Source: Treponema sp. UBA1747 (lineage in GTDB: Bacteria > Spirochaetota > Spirochaetia > Treponematales > Treponemataceae). Taken from it: DNA of 33,803 nt. The notes beneath the pieces are model-generated. The model saw nothing but the letters and a program-made list of their open reading frames with translations. It was not told the origin of the DNA and searched no databases. This document shows positions 32,102-33,803 of the stretch, one piece after another; position 1 is the first letter of the stretch, and every line of letters begins with the position of its first letter. The DNA is taken from assembly GCA_002315375.1 (NCBI GenBank), contig DCHR01000041.1, forward strand, positions 53,015-86,817, in the 5' to 3' direction. The position numbers and the translations under genes were made by a program.

Positions 32102-32764
32102 TTACTTTACACCAAGATGTGCCTGGCTGTTCACATAAATCAACTGTGCAGGTTCCAGAACGTCCTTTTCACCACGGAAATGAAACTTTGTAACCGCAGT
32201 TAAATCAACGCCCATATGCGACATATATTGGAAAAAAGGAACCCCTGTAAGATATGAAACAAGGGCTGAAATAACGCCGCCGTGACAAACAATCACCACA
32301 GTTTTATCATTGGGTTCAACAGCTTTATACAACTGTCCCTGACGGACATATCCATGTTCTGAAAGGAAATCATCCAGAGCTTTACAGTGAAGGTCATATT
32401 CTTCAATTAAAAAGTCCCCTTTCAGTTCCGGCAGATTTCTCCAATTTTCTCCTTCAGGGTAAGCATGTTTTTCCTGAATCACACGGTCTTTAATGGTCCA
32501 TGGACTTCTGTTATCATTTGCATCCCCTGTTCCCTTACCCCATTTCAGTTCCCGGGCCCAGTCTATAGGAGTTGCCTTTATATTCCATTTTTCTGCAAGA
32601 TAACCCGCTGTTACACCGGCACGGCCCATGCTTGAATGATAAAGCTCATCCACCTTCAAATCTGCAAGGTAATCTGCAAGGGCTGCTGCCTGTACATGTC
32701 CGGTTTCTGTAATTGTGTCATGCTCATAATCAGGTTGTGCATGACGGATAAAATAAAGATTCAT
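32102..32764 (-). CDS. histidine phosphatase (phosphoglycerate mutase-like) family protein
   Basis: A 220-residue cytoplasmic protein. It opens with YFIRHAQPDY, the RHxQ/G phosphohistidine motif; the second catalytic His is in VVIVCHGGVISALVSYL, and ELYHSSMGRAGVTAGYLAEK gives the S-x-x-x-R phosphate pocket. Substrates in this branch vary widely (sugar phosphates, cobalamin intermediates, nucleotides) and cannot be assigned. It is monocistronic with its own terminator. A TATAAT box lies seven bases before the ATG with no ribosome site. Confidence 0.85.
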   Translation of the reverse strand: MNLYFIRHAQPDYEHDTITETGHVQAAALADYLADLKVDELYHSSMGRAGVTAGYLAEKWNIKATPIDWARELKWGKGTGDANDNRSPWTIKDRVIQEKHAYPEGENWRNLPELKGDFLIEEYDLHCKALDDFLSEHGYVRQGQLYKAVEPNDKTVVIVCHGGVISALVSYLTGVPFFQYMSHMGVDLTAVTKFHFRGEKDVLEPAQLIYVNSQAHLGVK

Positions 32765-32771
32765 AATAACG

Positions 32772-32777
32772 ATTATA
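32772..32777 (-). promoter_or_regulatory. -10 box of the histidine phosphatase gene
   Basis: Perfect TATAAT on the minus strand, seven bases before the start codon; a leaderless mRNA is predicted. No -35 box at standard spacing. Confidence 0.5.
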
Positions 32778-32815
32778 TCAAAAACAAAAAAAATTTTAAT
32801 TCAAAGAAAACTCTG

Positions 32816-32851
32816 AAAAAAAATCCCAGTAACTTTTCAGCTACCGGGATT
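32816..32851 (-). terminator. intrinsic terminator of the ammonium transporter gene
   Basis: AATCCCGGTAG / TTACTGGGATT (32851-32822) with one mismatch, followed by eight U residues (32823-32816) on the minus strand, about 30 bases after the stop. Confidence 0.8.
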
Positions 32852-32882
32852 AATTATAGATTCTATTCTATTTTTTTAAGGC

Positions 32883-33803
32883 TTATTCTGCATCCTGCAG
32901 GGCATCAAATCCGCTTTCGCCTGTGCGAACTTTGATAACGTTTTCTACAGGGTATACGAAGATCTTACCGTCGCCGATGTGACCTGTATAAAGTGCCTTC
33001 TTAGCAGCTTCAATTACATCTTCAACAGGAACCTTGCTTACAACGATTTCTACCTTTACCTTTGGCAGCAGGTTAAGTTCCATCTGAACACCACGATAGT
33101 ATTCTGATGCGCCTTTCTGCATACCACAACCCATTACGTTGATTACAGTCATACCTGTTACACCAATCTGGTTCATAGCTTCTTTCAGGCTGTTGAACTT
33201 GTTCTGGCGTGTTACGATTACAACCTTGTGAGCTGCAGCGTTTGTTGAACTTGGAGTTGTAGCAGGTACTGCCAGAACTTCCACTGTCTGATCCGGACTG
33301 AGTGAAACACCTGCTTCTTTTGCTTCTGAAACTTCAGCAGCAGAGTATGGCATTGTGAATCCTGCATAACCTGATTCAAGACCATGTTCAAGCTTATCAA
33401 GACCGATAATTTCTTCTTCAGCTGTAACACGAAGTCCGAAGATCTTTTTGATTACAGCAAAGGTGATTGTAATCATTACAACTGTCCAAAGTATGATTGA
33501 AGCCATACCAAGAAGCTGGATTCCAAGACACTTGAATCCGCCACCGTAGAAGAGACCTGCAAGGAGATCACCGTTCTTGTCAGCAAGACCGTATCCTGGA
33601 ACTGCAGGGTTTGCAAAGAAACCTACAGCGATTGTACCCCAGATACCGTTGAAACAGTGAACAGCTACAGCACCAACTGGGTCGTCAATGTGGAGTTTGT
33701 AGTCCATAAGCCAAACACCGAATACAACCAGAAGACCGGCTACGATACCGATAATGATTGCTCCGCCCGCATCAGCAACATCACAAGGAGCTGTGATAGC
33801 TAC
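32883..33803 (-). CDS. ammonium transporter fused to a P-II regulatory domain (3' part)
   Basis: The reading frame runs off the window end, so the gene's start is missing; 306 codons are seen. The first part is the last membrane segments of an Amt channel (VAITAPCDVADAGGA, DYKLHIDDPVGAVAVHCFNGIWGTIAVG, and the C-terminal tail GLDKLEHGLESGYAGF). A Pro/Ala/Thr-rich linker follows, then a full P-II domain of about 112 residues with GVTGMTVINVMGCGMQKG, the T-loop EYYRGVQMELNLLPKVKVEIVV and GHIGDGKIFVYPVENVIKVRTGE. P-II proteins sense ATP/ADP and 2-oxoglutarate and close Amt channels. The Gln and Lys (QKG, LPK) that contact 2-oxoglutarate are present. The position of the uridylylated Tyr51 is Met, so control by uridylylation at that site is not possible. 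Confidence 0.93.
   Translation of the reverse strand, partial: VAITAPCDVADAGGAIIIGIVAGLLVVFGVWLMDYKLHIDDPVGAVAVHCFNGIWGTIAVGFFANPAVPGYGLADKNGDLLAGLFYGGGFKCLGIQLLGMASIILWTVVMITITFAVIKKIFGLRVTAEEEIIGLDKLEHGLESGYAGFTMPYSAAEVSEAKEAGVSLSPDQTVEVLAVPATTPSSTNAAAHKVVIVTRQNKFNSLKEAMNQIGVTGMTVINVMGCGMQKGASEYYRGVQMELNLLPKVKVEIVVSKVPVEDVIEAAKKALYTGHIGDGKIFVYPVENVIKVRTGESGFDALQDAE

Overview
The window looks like chromosome from a gut- or rumen-type Treponema (Spirochaetes). This rests on overall gene style: moderate G+C, AT-rich promoters, G-rich ribosome sites of the form GGGGGTAAAAAATG, an SH3-domain exported protein, and an Fe-S aldo/keto reductase. No rRNA or tRNA is present to confirm it. There is no phage, CRISPR array or transposase. 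It is mainly a nitrogen/glutamine-economy region, with most genes on the minus strand.

Layout. 1-2495 (+): a two-gene NMT1/SsuA-type ABC importer whose permease and ATPase are fused in one polypeptide. 2542-3780 (+): a dicarboxylate/amino-acid:cation symporter. 3888-6885 (-): pyrG-purF, two glutamine amidotransferases in one operon behind an attenuator-like leader. 7065-9037 (-): an exported SH3-domain protein and a ferredoxin-type aldo/keto reductase. 9141-15212 (-): gltB-gltD, glutamate synthase. 15457-21063 (-): a polar amino-acid ABC importer followed by a cytidylate-kinase-like protein, an ArgD-like aminotransferase and an iron-type alcohol dehydrogenase. 21209-24148 (-): asnB (glutamine-dependent asparagine synthetase) with a PucR-family regulator. 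24467-29946: a YczE-like membrane protein, patB-like C-S lyase with a DUF3737 protein, a CPBP protease, a GNAT acetyltransferase and an exported nitroreductase-fold protein. 30115-33803 (-): a MATE transporter, a dispersed inverted repeat, a histidine phosphatase, and the 3' part of an ammonium transporter fused to a P-II protein.

The most interesting signal is in the leaders. The mRNAs of gltB, asnB and the amino-acid importer each begin within a few bases of a short stem closed by a six-base loop with A at position 1 and G at position 4. That hairpin overlaps the 5' arm of a strong intrinsic terminator, so the two folds exclude each other. This is the signature of RNA targets of ANTAR-domain antiterminators. 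In gltB and asnB the hexaloop-plus-terminator unit occurs twice in tandem, each hexaloop with its own terminator, which differs from the usual two hexaloops before one terminator. A weaker version precedes pyrG-purF. Together these look like a regulon of glutamine-using or glutamine-related genes controlled by transcription antitermination. No ANTAR protein is encoded in the window, so the regulator must lie elsewhere if the reading is right.

Other points: at least five genes have a -10 box only 6-8 bases before the ATG, suggesting leaderless mRNAs. The P-II domain carries Met where the uridylylated Tyr51 normally sits. A GC-rich intergenic repeat sits inside the amino-acid importer operon.
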